DNA of 64,000 bases from Porticoccus sp. W117 (GCF_030341905.1 NZ_JATAAF010000004.1:129001-193000), one strand, 5' to 3'. Numbered from the stretch's first letter, positions 1 through 8,487 are shown. Numbers and translations: made by a program. Notes: generated by a model from the letters alone, not told the origin.

Positions 1-95
1 AGTGACGCCGATAGGGCCAAAGCGCTGCACAGCCCCCTGGCGAGGCCTGTGGTTTGGAGATGGCGTTGTTGCGCCTTGCTGTTCGTGTTTTTCAC
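1..95 (-). CDS. TonB-dependent receptor, N-terminal fragment cut by window edge
   Basis: Only the first 31 codons are visible. The reverse strand reads from a GTG at 95, with AAGAGGG seven bases upstream as ribosome binding site, and begins MKNTNSKAQQ followed by a stretch ending GLCSALALSAS, which looks like the start of a signal peptide. It lies directly downstream of a sigma factor and FecR gene on the same strand. In such units the third gene is normally the outer-membrane TonB-dependent receptor that signals to FecR, so the identity is inferred from position and the signal-like N-terminus; no receptor domain is visible here. Confidence 0.5.
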   Translation of the reverse strand, partial: MKNTNSKAQQRHLQTTGLARGLCSALALSAS

Positions 96-117
96 GTATT
101 TACCCTCTTGAATGATT

Positions 118-156
118 TTAGTCTTAACTGGTGATCTGTGCACCGGTTGAGACTAA
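118..156 (-). promoter_or_regulatory. Intercistronic hairpin between fecR and the receptor gene
   Basis: A 16-base arm at 118-133 is complementary to 141-156 apart from two pairs that become G-U wobbles in RNA, with a 7-base loop at 134-140. It sits between the FecR stop and the receptor start, and no T-run follows it, so it is unlikely to be a simple terminator. It could stabilise or process the mRNA so that the receptor is expressed differently from the regulators. Function is inference. Confidence 0.5.
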
Positions 157-232
157 TAACCCGCAGGTGGTGAAAAACCGCTAGTCGTTGCTTGCGAAAA
201 GTGTTTTTTGAGGAAAATGTTCTTTGAGAAAG

Positions 233-1258
233 TTATTTCTTGCTCAGGTAAATCAACTTGGGGCTATGGCGCTGTACTTTGATATCGAAGCCTTCATCCA
301 GCACCGACAAGAAGCTCTCTATATCATCGGTTTTAAAAACACCGCCAATGCGCAAGGTGCGCAGATCCGGGTCTGACACAACCACGCGAATATCGCTGTA
401 GCGGCTGAATTCAGAAATCGCATCATCCAGTGTTTCACCCTGAAACCTCAGTAAGCCCTGGCGCCAGGACAGCAGATTTTGCAGTGTTTCTGCTGACGCG
501 GTGTCTATGGAATGGATGCTTTGATCGTACACCACAATCTGTCCGGCTTCGGCGTAGGCCAGTGGTTTTTCGCTGGAACGGTCAGGCTTGCCAGAAGGAG
601 ATAATGGAGTGACTTTCACTCTGCCCTCGGTAACCGCAACTTCCACATTGCTTCTGTCCAGCTGAATCACAAAGGCGGTGCCTACGGCTTGCACTTCACC
701 GCTGCCCGCCCGCACCACAAACGGGCGGCTCTTTTGGTGGGCGACATCGAAGAACACCTCGCCTCGCACCAAGCGCAGTTGGCGGATGTTGTCGTTGTAC
801 GACACCTCCACAACGCTGTTGGTGTTTAGGGATAACTTGGAACCGTCGCTTAATTCCACATCGGTCTGTTCGCCAATGGCGGTGGCGTACATCTCGGGGG
901 CGGCTTGGCTTTGCCACAAAGGGTACGCCAAAATGACCGCTGTGATCAGCAAGGTGGCTGCCGCGGCCATGCTGAACCAAGCCCGCTTGCTGGTGCGAGG
1001 TGAAGTTTGTTCCACTGACGGCTGAACACTTTCATCCGGTTCCAGTAGTGGCTGAAATAAAGCCAGAATATCCATTTCACTCCACACACCGCTAAGCTCC
1101 TTGAACACCGAGCGGTGGCGACGGTCTTCCTGCAGCCACTGTTCAAACTCCCGGTGCAGGCTGTGGTTTGTGTCTTCTCCGTCCAGGCGCGCCAACCAGA
1201 GACTGGCCTGTTCGCGAATGCGGTTTTGTTCTGACATGTCGAATACATTGTCAGTCAT
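233..1258 (-). CDS. FecR family anti-sigma/sigma regulator
   Basis: A 341-residue inner-membrane signal transducer. The N-terminus (about residues 10-60, with WLARLDGED and FEQWLQED) is the cytoplasmic DUF4880-like segment that binds the sigma factor. A single membrane helix follows at about 93-115. The periplasmic FecR domain starts near 122 (ATAIGEQTDVELSDGSKL, then RGEVFFDVAH and AVGTAF). The C-terminus (about 265-341) resembles the short DUF4974/STN-like fold that contacts the receptor. The gene starts two bases after the sigma factor stop with GGAAGAAATAG as ribosome binding site, so the two are co-transcribed. By analogy with FecR it transmits substrate occupancy of the downstream receptor to the sigma factor. 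Confidence 0.93.
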   Translation of the reverse strand: MTDNVFDMSEQNRIREQASLWLARLDGEDTNHSLHREFEQWLQEDRRHRSVFKELSGVWSEMDILALFQPLLEPDESVQPSVEQTSPRTSKRAWFSMAAAATLLITAVILAYPLWQSQAAPEMYATAIGEQTDVELSDGSKLSLNTNSVVEVSYNDNIRQLRLVRGEVFFDVAHQKSRPFVVRAGSGEVQAVGTAFVIQLDRSNVEVAVTEGRVKVTPLSPSGKPDRSSEKPLAYAEAGQIVVYDQSIHSIDTASAETLQNLLSWRQGLLRFQGETLDDAISEFSRYSDIRVVVSDPDLRTLRIGGVFKTDDIESFLSVLDEGFDIKVQRHSPKLIYLSKK

Positions 1259-1260
1259 AA

Positions 1261-1866
1261 CTATTTCTTCCTGAATGTGTGCAAGTGAGCCGATGGCTCA
1301 TTTTTACTGTTGATCTTGTTCCGCTCTGCCAGAAAATCTCGGCTAGCCAGCACCCCTTTGGCAATGTGCTTTTCGATGGTGCTGACGGCGATGCCCAGCT
1401 CGCTGGCAATCTCTTTGTGGCTGAGGCCATACACCTTACGCAGCACAAAAACCCGCTTGCATTGAGGCGGCAGTGCATCCACTGCTTCACACAGCAGGGC
1501 AAACTCCTCGCTGGCCATTACCCGTTGTTCCAGAGTGGGCTCATTGTTAGTGACACCCAGGTTGTCAAAGTCCTCCACTAAATCCGTGGCTCGGGTGACC
1601 TTGTTGCGAATGTCGTTAAGCGCCAGATTGTGGGCAGTGCGAAACAGGAAGGCGCCGGGGCTGTCGATAAGCTTGCCTTTGGCGGCGCGAAAGCTCTTGA
1701 AAAACGTGTCCTGGAGGATGTCGTCCACATCGTCCTGATTTTTGAGGAATTTGCCCAGATAGGTCTTAAGGGCGGACTGGTAGCGCAGAAATGCCTCGCT
1801 CAGTCGCTGTTGCGACGAACTGGTAGCGCTGCGTGCACGCTGCTTTTTCGGCGGTAGCAGAGGCAT
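1261..1866 (-). CDS. ECF-type RNA polymerase sigma factor (FecI-like)
   Basis: A sigma-70 family factor with region 2 (LSEAFLRYQSALKTYLGKFL, then DVDDILQDTFFKSFRA and FLFRTAHNLALNDI) and region 4 (LPPQCKRVFVLRKVYGLSHKEIASELGI, then STIEKHIAKG), the FecI arrangement that recruits RNA polymerase to a few iron- or nutrient-uptake promoters. I chose the ATG at 1866 (201 residues). The frame stays open to a GTG at 1941 but no ribosome binding site precedes that, and the extra 25 residues are not family-like; the true start remains uncertain. It heads a sigma-FecR-receptor unit and resembles the sigma factor at 61513-62127 more than the one at 15395-15985. Confidence 0.92.
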   Translation of the reverse strand: MPLLPPKKQRARSATSSSQQRLSEAFLRYQSALKTYLGKFLKNQDDVDDILQDTFFKSFRAAKGKLIDSPGAFLFRTAHNLALNDIRNKVTRATDLVEDFDNLGVTNNEPTLEQRVMASEEFALLCEAVDALPPQCKRVFVLRKVYGLSHKEIASELGIAVSTIEKHIAKGVLASRDFLAERNKINSKNEPSAHLHTFRKK

Positions 1867-1971
1867 GTCCGGTCGTTGATCTGGCAAAGGGCTAGTACCT
1901 GCAAGTGTAGCTGTTTTGGAACTGCTCCAAACAGATAACACGCCAGATTGGAAAACCCGCTACTACTAGGG

Positions 1972-2006
1972 CAAAAAAAAACGGTCATCACTAAGATGGC
2001 CGTTTT
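1972..2006 (-). terminator. Rho-independent terminator
   Basis: Read on the minus strand, AAAACGGCCAT (2006-1996) pairs with ATGACCGTTTT (1988-1978) around a 7-base loop with one mismatch, and a run of nine T ends at the base of the stem. It lies 45 bases after the end of the small frameshifted gene at 2051-2382 and before the sigma factor, isolating the two transcripts. Confidence 0.8.
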
Positions 2007-2050
2007 GGGATGGATTTCGGGTTGCGAGCAGTGTGAAGTTGTTGGTGCAG

Positions 2051-2382
2051 CTAATCGCTCCCTCCACCATATGAGCCTTCGCTGCTGATAGAGGAACCAC
2101 AGTTACCGGCGCCGCAAGCACCATAGAAAATTTTGTCTACATAGCTTTCGTATTTGTTGATTTTGTCTAGATGAAAGCCACTTTTTTGTATTCTTGCGGA
2201 TCACAGAACACAAAAATTGCAAAGTCGGCATATTTTTTGTTGAGTTTAAGAGCATCAATCGTTTTCTGGACTTGGTTGAGCGTATAATTTTCAGGGCTGC
2301 CGTAACGAGACTTTAATTCTGGAGACAATGCTTCCATGAATTTCTTGATTGCTCGATGTTTAAAGTAGCTTTGTATTCTCAT
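2051..2382 (-). pseudogene. Small DUF6559-like protein gene with a frameshift
   Basis: The gene starts at ATG 2382 behind a strong GGAGGAAGT ribosome binding site and reads MRIQSYFKHRAIKKFMEALS. This resembles the N-terminus of small DUF6559 family proteins as I remember them. The frame stops at 2167-2169 after EYKKVAFI. In the -1 frame, starting at an A6 run (2187-2182 on this strand), the reading continues SGFHLDKINKYESYVDKIFY, then a Gly/Ser-rich end (SYGGGSD) and a stop at 2051-2053, giving about 110 residues with a tail like the family's. So one base appears to be missing at the A6 run: a true mutation, a sequencing error, or slippage. The terminator at 1972-2006 lies just after the extended frame, supporting the longer gene. 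Confidence 0.65.
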
Positions 2383-2461
2383 ACTTCCTCCTACGTTTCC
2401 CGCAACCCGCAACCCGCAACCGCCTTACTGCCCGCCGCACGAAGCCCGTTGCCCGCAGCTA

Positions 2462-3247
2462 TTATTCCCGTTGCTCGCTGCCAAAATTATCAACCCACAT
2501 CGCCGTCCCAGCCGCCACCGCCGCGGGCGCCACCACAATATTCAAAACCGGTATCGACGTTGCCGCCAGTGCTGAAGCGCCAAAACCCAAACAACGGTTG
2601 CGCTGTTGGCGGCATTCTTCCAGTAAAGCGGGAAAACTCTGTTCGTTATTGTCGGAGGTGTAATCCAGGTATTCCAGTGACAGTGACCAGGCACCCCACA
2701 AAAAGCTGATAATGGAGCCCACAAAACCCAGCGGGGTAAACAGCAGCACCAGTGCCGCCAGGCCAATGCCGATGGTGCGGGGCAAAGTGTAGGCGAGCAT
2801 GGTAAAGGTGCGTTTGATGGCGCTAATGGCAATTTCTGTGGCGCGTTTGAAGGTCATGCCGCGTTCGTCCACGCGGCCGGTCAGTACTTCTTGCACCCGT
2901 TCCGCCAGCAGGCCGTAAAACGGGGTGCCAATCAGGTTACTGAACAGGGTAAAGGTGTAGGCGTACACAATCAGCAGCAGTACGACAAAAGCTGCCCACA
3001 ACAACCAACTGAGAAAATCGAAAAACCACTGAATCCAGGCGGGCCAACCGTTGAGCCAGCCGTCCATCCAGGCCATGGCAGAATCAAAGCCGTTTACCGC
3101 CAGAGTGGTGAGCCACACAAACAACAGGATGTTAATCAGCACGGGCACAATGGCAAAAAGTCGAATGCGTTTGTGGCTCAGCAGTTTGAGCCCTTTCATC
3201 AGATAGCCGGGGCCGGAAAGGGTGGAGCCGATGGCGTTGGTAACCAT
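2462..3247 (-). CDS. cysZ: Sulfate transporter CysZ-like membrane protein (EI24 domain)
   Basis: A 261-residue polytopic inner-membrane protein of the CysZ/EI24 family, which brings sulfate into the cell for cysteine synthesis. Typical features are the opening SGPGYLMKGLKLLSHKRIRLF, hydrophobic segments at about 25-45, 70-100, 145-175 and 210-235, and the stretch FSNLIGTPFYGLLAERVQE. I chose ATG 3247; the open frame reaches back to a TTG at 3307, which adds 20 residues unlike the family. It is divergent from the AsmA-like gene at 3351. Length and motifs fit the family well; substrate is by homology only. Confidence 0.88.
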   Translation of the reverse strand: MVTNAIGSTLSGPGYLMKGLKLLSHKRIRLFAIVPVLINILLFVWLTTLAVNGFDSAMAWMDGWLNGWPAWIQWFFDFLSWLLWAAFVVLLLIVYAYTFTLFSNLIGTPFYGLLAERVQEVLTGRVDERGMTFKRATEIAISAIKRTFTMLAYTLPRTIGIGLAALVLLFTPLGFVGSIISFLWGAWSLSLEYLDYTSDNNEQSFPALLEECRQQRNRCLGFGASALAATSIPVLNIVVAPAAVAAGTAMWVDNFGSEQRE

Positions 3248-3350
3248 AGTTTTACAGAGTCCGGTGTTAAATAGTGGTTTAAGAGTATAGAGTGAACAAG
3301 TTTTCAATTTAGAGTCGTGCGCGAACGCGAATTGTAATGGAGATTAAGTC

Positions 3351-4097
3351 ATGAAGTGGATTTTTCGCATTTTGATCGTTTTGGTGCTGCTGGTTGTTGT
3401 TGCCGGTTTTGTGGTGGTCAGCAAGGTAGACACCCTGGTGACTGAAACAGTAGAAACGGTAGCACCGGAGTACACTCAATCTCAGGTGACTCTGGGTGGT
3501 GTGAACCTTTCATTGTTGTCCGGCGATATGGCGCTGGCGGATTTGAATGTGGGCAACCCGACGGGCTTTACCCAGCCTAATGCATTTACTCTGGGTGAAA
3601 TCGCTGTGGATGTGGACCTCAACAGTGTGACCACCGATACCATTATTGTGAATAGCATTGAAGTAGTGGCACCGGCGGTGTTCTTTGAACAAACTGCAGC
3701 GGGCACCAACCTGCAGACTCTGCAGCGCAATATTGAAAAAGCGGTAGGGCCAACCAGCGACTCGTCCAGCGATTCCGAAAGTGCCAAGAAGCTGATTATT
3801 CGCGATTTCAAGGTAACCGATGGTCTGATTTCGGTTACCAGCCAACTGCTGGGTGAAGAATCTCTGGATGTGCAGCTGCCCAATATTCACCTCACCGGTA
3901 TCGGCGAAAAAAGTAACGGTGCCACCGCCGCCGAGGTGACGGAAATACTGCTCGGCGAACTCACCAGCCGTGCCAAAACCGCTGTGCTGGAATCCGGCAA
4001 GCTGGGAGAGCTGAAAGCCCAGGCGAAAGAAAAGCTGGAGGACAAGAAGCAGGATTTGAAAGACAAGGCGGCGGAAAAGCTGAAAGACTTGTTTTAA
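3351..4097 (+). CDS. AsmA-like anchored periplasmic protein
   Basis: A 248-residue protein with one N-terminal membrane helix (residues 4-24, FRILIVLVLLVVVAGFVVV) and a periplasmic part rich in beta structure. The segment about 45-130 (VTLGGVNLSLLSGDMALADL, VGNPTGF, IAVDVDLNSV) matches the repeat style of AsmA/DUF748 proteins, which act in outer-membrane lipid homeostasis. The last 45 residues are a highly charged Lys/Glu helix (KAQAKEKLEDKKQDLKDKAA). The ATG has GGAG ten bases upstream. The exact subfamily is not certain and no catalytic motif is visible. Confidence 0.7.
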   Translation: MKWIFRILIVLVLLVVVAGFVVVSKVDTLVTETVETVAPEYTQSQVTLGGVNLSLLSGDMALADLNVGNPTGFTQPNAFTLGEIAVDVDLNSVTTDTIIVNSIEVVAPAVFFEQTAAGTNLQTLQRNIEKAVGPTSDSSSDSESAKKLIIRDFKVTDGLISVTSQLLGEESLDVQLPNIHLTGIGEKSNGATAAEVTEILLGELTSRAKTAVLESGKLGELKAQAKEKLEDKKQDLKDKAAEKLKDLF

Positions 4098-4447
4098 TCG
4101 CAGTTTGAACAGGGTGGATTAGCGTCAGCGCAACCCACCGGATTGGCGAGGTCTTTGGTGGATTACGCTGACGCTAATCCACCCTACGTTTCACTTCAAT
4201 ACTTCAATTTTTGTCTGGTATAGCCAAAAATATGGCTAGAATTACATGCATCTGTCTGTTTTTTACTCAATTAAACGGTTTACTCAGGGGTGCTCGGAGG
4301 AGAATAATGTGTCCCCTGATTTGAGCTGGCTGTGTGCGACAAACAGATAAAAGGACGCAGGCAAAAGGACGACGCGACACTCCAATAACGGTGATTAATC
4401 ACCCGTAGCAGCCAAGCCGATTGTGCCAACCAGACAGGACTGCTCCT
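4098..4447. other. Intergenic region with inverted repeat and leader of the dehydrogenase operon
   Basis: This 350-base gap holds a 19-bp perfect inverted repeat (separate entry) close to the AsmA-like gene. It is followed by AT-rich sequence (4190-4280) that is the likely promoter area, and then an untranslated leader up to ATG 4448. I saw no additional gene and no clear riboswitch. Confidence 0.45.
4112..4184. repeat. GGGTGGATTAGCG inverted repeat, copy 1
   Basis: GGGTGGATTAGCGTCAGCG at 4112-4130 is a perfect 19-bp inverted complement of 4166-4184, with 35 bases between. The same core forms the arms of the repeat at 44653-44716, so this is a dispersed repeat family and not just a local terminator. 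No T-run follows it. Confidence 0.85.
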
Positions 4448-5689
4448 ATGGGTAACCGCACCAAAAACCGACTTCATATTCCGGACGCGCCTTTTCGTCC
4501 GGGCGATAAACCGGACTTTTCCCACCTGGATATCGGCGTCGCCGGTTCCGTAGAACGCCCCCCCTGCAACAGTAAACCCATGGAAATCCGCGACCTGGCC
4601 TATAACCTGGTGCGGGTGCTGGATGACGACGGCGTGGCGCATGGGGACTGGAACCCCAATTTGAACCCCGACGTTTTGCGCGAAGGGCTGCGCACCATGC
4701 TGCTCACTCGCAAATACGACGAGCGCATGTTTCGCATGCAGCGCCAGGCGAAGATGTCGTTTTACCTGAAATGCACCGGTGAGGAAGCGGTGGCAGTGGC
4801 CTCTACCATGGCACTGCAACCGGCGGATATGCTGTTCCCCACCTACCGTCAGCAGGGTGCCTTTATTGCCCGCGGCGCTGACCTGTTTCAGGAAATGATG
4901 TGCCAGGTGATGAACAACGAACTGGACCCCATGCAGGGCAAGCAACTGCCCATTAAATATTCCTCCGCTGAAAAAGGCTTTTTCTCCATCTCCGGGCCGT
5001 TGACCACCCACTTCCCACAAGCGGTAGGCTGGGCCATGGCTGCTGCCTATAAAGGGGAGGATGATATTGCCCTGGCCTGGACCGGCGATGGCTCTACTGC
5101 GGAAGGGGACTTCCACTACGCCTTGCAGTTTGCCGCTACTTACCGGGCGCCTTGCATCCTCACCGTGGTGAATAACCAATGGGCCATTTCCTCACCGCAG
5201 ACCATCGCCGGTGGTGAAAACACCACCTTTGCCGCCCGTGGCATTGGCTATGGTTTGCCCGCGCTGCGGGTGGACGGCAACGACTTTCTGGCAGTGTACG
5301 CCGCCACACAATGGGCCGCCGAGCGCGCCCGTGCCGGTTTGGGATCAACTCTGATTGAGCTTTACACCTACCGGGTGGAAGGCCACTCTACCAGTGATGA
5401 CCCCACCGGCTATCGCCCGCGTAACGAGCCGGAGTTCTGGCCGCTGGGCGACCCCATTGAACGGCTAAAGGATCACTTGATCCAGCTGGGTGAATGGAGC
5501 CAGCAACAGCACGATGAGCTGGCGCAAGAGCTGGAAGACTACGTTACCGAATGCTGGAAGAAGGTAGATGCCATGGGCAATATCAATGACCCGGAATACG
5601 CGCATATTCACTCTGCCGCCCTGTTTGAGCAGGTGTACAAAGAGATGCCGCCGCACCTTCGCAAACAGCGCCAGCAACTGGGCCGATAG
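4448..5689 (+). CDS. bkdA1: Branched-chain 2-oxoacid dehydrogenase E1 alpha subunit
   Basis: A 413-residue thiamine-diphosphate-dependent E1 alpha subunit. With E1 beta it decarboxylates the 2-oxoacids from valine, leucine and isoleucine and loads the acyl group onto E2 lipoyl groups. The thiamine diphosphate/Mg motif is GDGSTAEGDFHYA ending in VVNNQW, and the phosphorylation-loop-like HSTSDDPTGYR is present. The N-terminus (LHIPDAPFRPGDKPDFSHL) closely resembles Pseudomonas BkdA1, separating it from pyruvate dehydrogenase E1 alpha. ATG 4448 fits that family; the open frame begins at a TTG at 4421 with no support. It is followed 29 bases later by E1 beta, so it heads a four-gene operon. Confidence 0.94.
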   Translation: MGNRTKNRLHIPDAPFRPGDKPDFSHLDIGVAGSVERPPCNSKPMEIRDLAYNLVRVLDDDGVAHGDWNPNLNPDVLREGLRTMLLTRKYDERMFRMQRQAKMSFYLKCTGEEAVAVASTMALQPADMLFPTYRQQGAFIARGADLFQEMMCQVMNNELDPMQGKQLPIKYSSAEKGFFSISGPLTTHFPQAVGWAMAAAYKGEDDIALAWTGDGSTAEGDFHYALQFAATYRAPCILTVVNNQWAISSPQTIAGGENTTFAARGIGYGLPALRVDGNDFLAVYAATQWAAERARAGLGSTLIELYTYRVEGHSTSDDPTGYRPRNEPEFWPLGDPIERLKDHLIQLGEWSQQQHDELAQELEDYVTECWKKVDAMGNINDPEYAHIHSAALFEQVYKEMPPHLRKQRQQLGR

Positions 5690-5718
5690 GACTTTATTAT
5701 GAGTAAGAAGGTGTCGAT

Positions 5719-6735
5719 ATGGCTCAAATGAATATGATTCAGGCGCTCAACTCCGCCCAGGATAATCTGCTGGCGAAAGACCCCAACGTCATTATTTTTG
5801 GTGAGGATGTGGGCTACTTTGGCGGCGTCTTCCGGGTAACCGCTGGCTTGCAGGAAAAGTACGGCAAGCAGCGGGTGTTTGACTCCCCCATTTCTGAGGG
5901 TGGCATTATCGCCACCGCTTTGGGTATGGGGGTGAATGGCTTGCGCCCGGTGGTGGAAATTCAGTTCTCCGATTACATCTATCCCGCCTTTGACCAGATT
6001 GCCTCGGAACTGGCCAAGTTACGCTACCGCAGCAACGGCATGTTCTCGGCGCCGGTGACCATACGCACTCCATGCGGTGGCGGTATTCGCGGCGGTCAGA
6101 CCCACTCGCAAAGCCCGGAGGCCATCTTTACTCACGTTGCGGGCCTGAAGGTGGTCATGCCTTCCAACCCTTACGACGCCAAAGGCTTGTTGATTGCCGC
6201 TATTGAAGACGACGATCCGGTTGTGTTCTTTGAACCCAAACGCCTCTACAACGGCCCTTTCGATGGCGACCCACACCAGGCCGCAATCGGCTGGAACACG
6301 CACCCCAAAGGTGAGGTGCCGGAAGATTATTACAGTCTGGAAATTGGCAAAGCTGAAGTGGTTCGCCCGGGCAATGCATTGACCATTGTTACTTACGGCA
6401 CCATGGTGCATGTGGCGGAAGCTGCTGTAAAAGCAGCGGGCATTGATGCGGAAATCATCGATTTGCGCACCCTGTTGCCATTGGACATCGACACCATTGC
6501 CGAATCCGTGAACAAAACCGGCCGCTGTGTCGTGGTACACGAAGCCACCCGCACCAGCGGTTTTGGTGCCGAGCTTTCCGCGCAGATTCAGGAATCGTGC
6601 TTTTGGCGATTGGAGGCACCCATCGAGCGGGTCACCGGCTGGGATACACCGTATCCCCACGCCATGGAGTGGGATTACTTCCCCGGCCAGCAGCGCATTC
6701 TCGATGCCGTCAATAAAACACTCCAGGGGGGATAA
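5719..6735 (+). CDS. bkdA2: Branched-chain 2-oxoacid dehydrogenase E1 beta subunit
   Basis: A 338-residue transketolase-like subunit that completes the E1 active site. Recognisable stretches are IIFGEDVGYFGGVFRVTAGL near the N-terminus, FDSPISEGGIIATALGMGVNG, and RTPCGGGIRGGQTHSQSPEA. The C-terminal domain runs from about 205 (transketolase C fold, with IIDLRTLLPLDIDTI). Length equals the usual family size. It lies 29 bases after E1 alpha with AAGAAGG as ribosome binding site and three bases before the E2 start. Confidence 0.95.
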   Translation: MAQMNMIQALNSAQDNLLAKDPNVIIFGEDVGYFGGVFRVTAGLQEKYGKQRVFDSPISEGGIIATALGMGVNGLRPVVEIQFSDYIYPAFDQIASELAKLRYRSNGMFSAPVTIRTPCGGGIRGGQTHSQSPEAIFTHVAGLKVVMPSNPYDAKGLLIAAIEDDDPVVFFEPKRLYNGPFDGDPHQAAIGWNTHPKGEVPEDYYSLEIGKAEVVRPGNALTIVTYGTMVHVAEAAVKAAGIDAEIIDLRTLLPLDIDTIAESVNKTGRCVVVHEATRTSGFGAELSAQIQESCFWRLEAPIERVTGWDTPYPHAMEWDYFPGQQRILDAVNKTLQGG

Positions 6736-6738
6736 CAG

Positions 6739-8340
6739 GTGGGCCAATACGTATTCAAACTGCCAGACCTTGGGGAAGGCACTGTCGAGTCGGAAATTGT
6801 CGAGTGGCATGTTCAGCCCGGTGAGGTGGTGGTGCAGGATCAGCACATTGCCGATGTGATGACCGACAAAGCCACGGTGGAACTCACTGCTCCGGTAGCC
6901 GGCGTAGTGGCCTCCCTGGCCGGTGCCGCTGGCGATGTGATTGCCGTGGGGTCGGAGTTGATTCGCTTTGATGTGGAAGGCGAGGGCAATGCCGAGTCCG
7001 TCAGCGAGGCGCCTGCGCCGGTGGCTGAGGAGCCCGTTGCACCGATAGCAGAACAGCCTGCCGAACCTGCGGCTGCCAGTGGGCGCTTTGTATTCAAACT
7101 GCCAGACTTGGGCGAAGGTACTGTTGAATCGGAAATTGCCGAGTGGCATGTGGCGGTTGGCGACAGCGTCAAACAAGACCAGGTAATCGCCGATGTGATG
7201 ACCGACAAGGCCACTGTGGAGTTGACCGCACCGGTTTCTGGCACAGTGGTTTCCCTGGCTGGTGCTGCCGGCGATGTTGTGGCAGTGGGTTCGGAATTGA
7301 TTACCTTTGCGGTAGATGGCGATGGCAATGCGCCCTCTGTGGAAGCGGTGGCGCCTGTGGTTGCTGAGCCTACGCCTATACCAGTACCGAAACCAGCGGC
7401 ACCTGCGCCGGCACCGAAGCCGGCGGCTCCTGCTGCTGCCGTTTCTCCTAAGGTTCCAACCGCCGCAGCGACTTCCAAAGACGTTTTGGCCTCTCCAGCG
7501 GTGCGCCGCCGTGCTCTGGATGCAGATATTGATCTGGCGGATGTGCCGGGCAGTGGCCCCGCTGGCCGCGTTGAGCACAATGACCTGGATAACTTTATCG
7601 CCACCGGCGGTAATTCCGGTTCGGCGATGGTGCGGGTGAAGAAAAACGCCACCACGGAAATTCCGGTGCGCGGCTTACGCCGCCTGATTGCCCAGAAAAT
7701 GCAGCAATCCAAGCGCCAGATTCCTCATTTCACCTATGTAGAGGAGATGGATGTCACCGAGCTGGAAGCGTTGCGCCAACACATGAACGCCACCCGCCGG
7801 GACGACCAGCCCAAGCTCACCTTGCTGGCGTACATAATGCAGGCGGTCACCAAAGTCATGGCGGAATTCCCGCAATTTAATGCCACCTTTGACGACACCA
7901 ATAACATCATCACCCGCTACCAGGGTGTACATCTGGGTATTGCCGCACAGACGGATGATGGTCTGAAAGTGCCGGTGGTGAAACACGCCGAAGCGCTGGA
8001 TGTGTGGGGCTTGGCCAACGAGATGTCCCGTGTGGCACTAGCGGCGAAAAACAACGCCGCTACCAAAGACGAACTCACCGGCGGCACCATCACCATTACC
8101 AGCCTCGGCCCGTTGGGCGGCCTGGTACATACCCCGGTAATCAACTATCCGGAAGTGGCCATTATCGGCACCAACAACATGGTGGAACGCCCAGTGGTTA
8201 AAGATGGTGAGATTGTGGTGCGCAAGATGATGAACATCTCCTCCTCGTTCGACCATCGTGTGATCGATGGCTACGACGCGGCGCAGATGATTCAGCGGGT
8301 GAAACAGTTGCTTGAGCATCCTGCCACGTTGTTTATTTGA
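6739..8340 (+). CDS. bkdB: Dihydrolipoyl acyltransferase E2 with two lipoyl domains
   Basis: A 533-residue E2 core subunit that moves the acyl group from E1 to CoA. There are two lipoyl domains, at about 3-80 and 116-193, with lipoyl lysines K44 and K157 in identical VMTDKATVEL contexts. A Pro/Ala linker follows, then the peripheral-subunit-binding domain at about 251-287 (LASPAVRRRALDADI) and the catalytic domain from about 305, ending with HRVIDG at 506-511. Pseudomonas BkdB has one lipoyl domain, so the second is a duplication; the DNA of the two domains is still very similar. The start is GTG 6739, three bases after E1 beta, preceded by a GGGGGG run. Confidence 0.95.
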   Translation: MGQYVFKLPDLGEGTVESEIVEWHVQPGEVVVQDQHIADVMTDKATVELTAPVAGVVASLAGAAGDVIAVGSELIRFDVEGEGNAESVSEAPAPVAEEPVAPIAEQPAEPAAASGRFVFKLPDLGEGTVESEIAEWHVAVGDSVKQDQVIADVMTDKATVELTAPVSGTVVSLAGAAGDVVAVGSELITFAVDGDGNAPSVEAVAPVVAEPTPIPVPKPAAPAPAPKPAAPAAAVSPKVPTAAATSKDVLASPAVRRRALDADIDLADVPGSGPAGRVEHNDLDNFIATGGNSGSAMVRVKKNATTEIPVRGLRRLIAQKMQQSKRQIPHFTYVEEMDVTELEALRQHMNATRRDDQPKLTLLAYIMQAVTKVMAEFPQFNATFDDTNNIITRYQGVHLGIAAQTDDGLKVPVVKHAEALDVWGLANEMSRVALAAKNNAATKDELTGGTITITSLGPLGGLVHTPVINYPEVAIIGTNNMVERPVVKDGEIVVRKMMNISSSFDHRVIDGYDAAQMIQRVKQLLEHPATLFI

Positions 8341-8403
8341 TGGTGGGCCTTCGGCCCTACCTGGCCGGATGTCGGACGTCTGACGCGAAAAGCTCTTCTA
8401 TAC

Positions 8404-8487
8404 GTCATCCTGAGGAGCGTAGCGACGTGAGGATCTCAGAGCTTGAAAGTTGTGAGATCCTCACGCGGCTGCGCCGCTCAGGATGAC
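8404..8487. repeat. REP-like hairpin (GTCATCCTGAG type)
   Basis: GTCATCCTGAG at 8404-8414 is the inverted complement of 8477-8487. Inner arms (GTGAGGATCTCA and TGAGATCCTCACG) also pair, giving a long imperfect hairpin between the E2 and E3 genes. Related copies are at 10039-10110, 10876-10942 and, as a shorter form, 25363-25400. Confidence 0.8.

Noticed and set aside
1867-1941. Longer N-terminus of the first sigma factor from GTG 1941
   Set aside because: No ribosome binding site and no family similarity in the added residues; the ATG at 1866 was preferred, with remaining uncertainty noted.
4280-5179. 299-codon open frame antisense to the E1 alpha gene
   Set aside because: Shadow of a confidently identified gene, no ribosome binding site or domain.
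6019-7578. 519-codon open frame antisense to the E1 beta and E2 genes
   Set aside because: It is a shadow of two well-supported enzymes; the protein is His/Arg-rich with no domain, typical of antisense frames in GC-rich codons.
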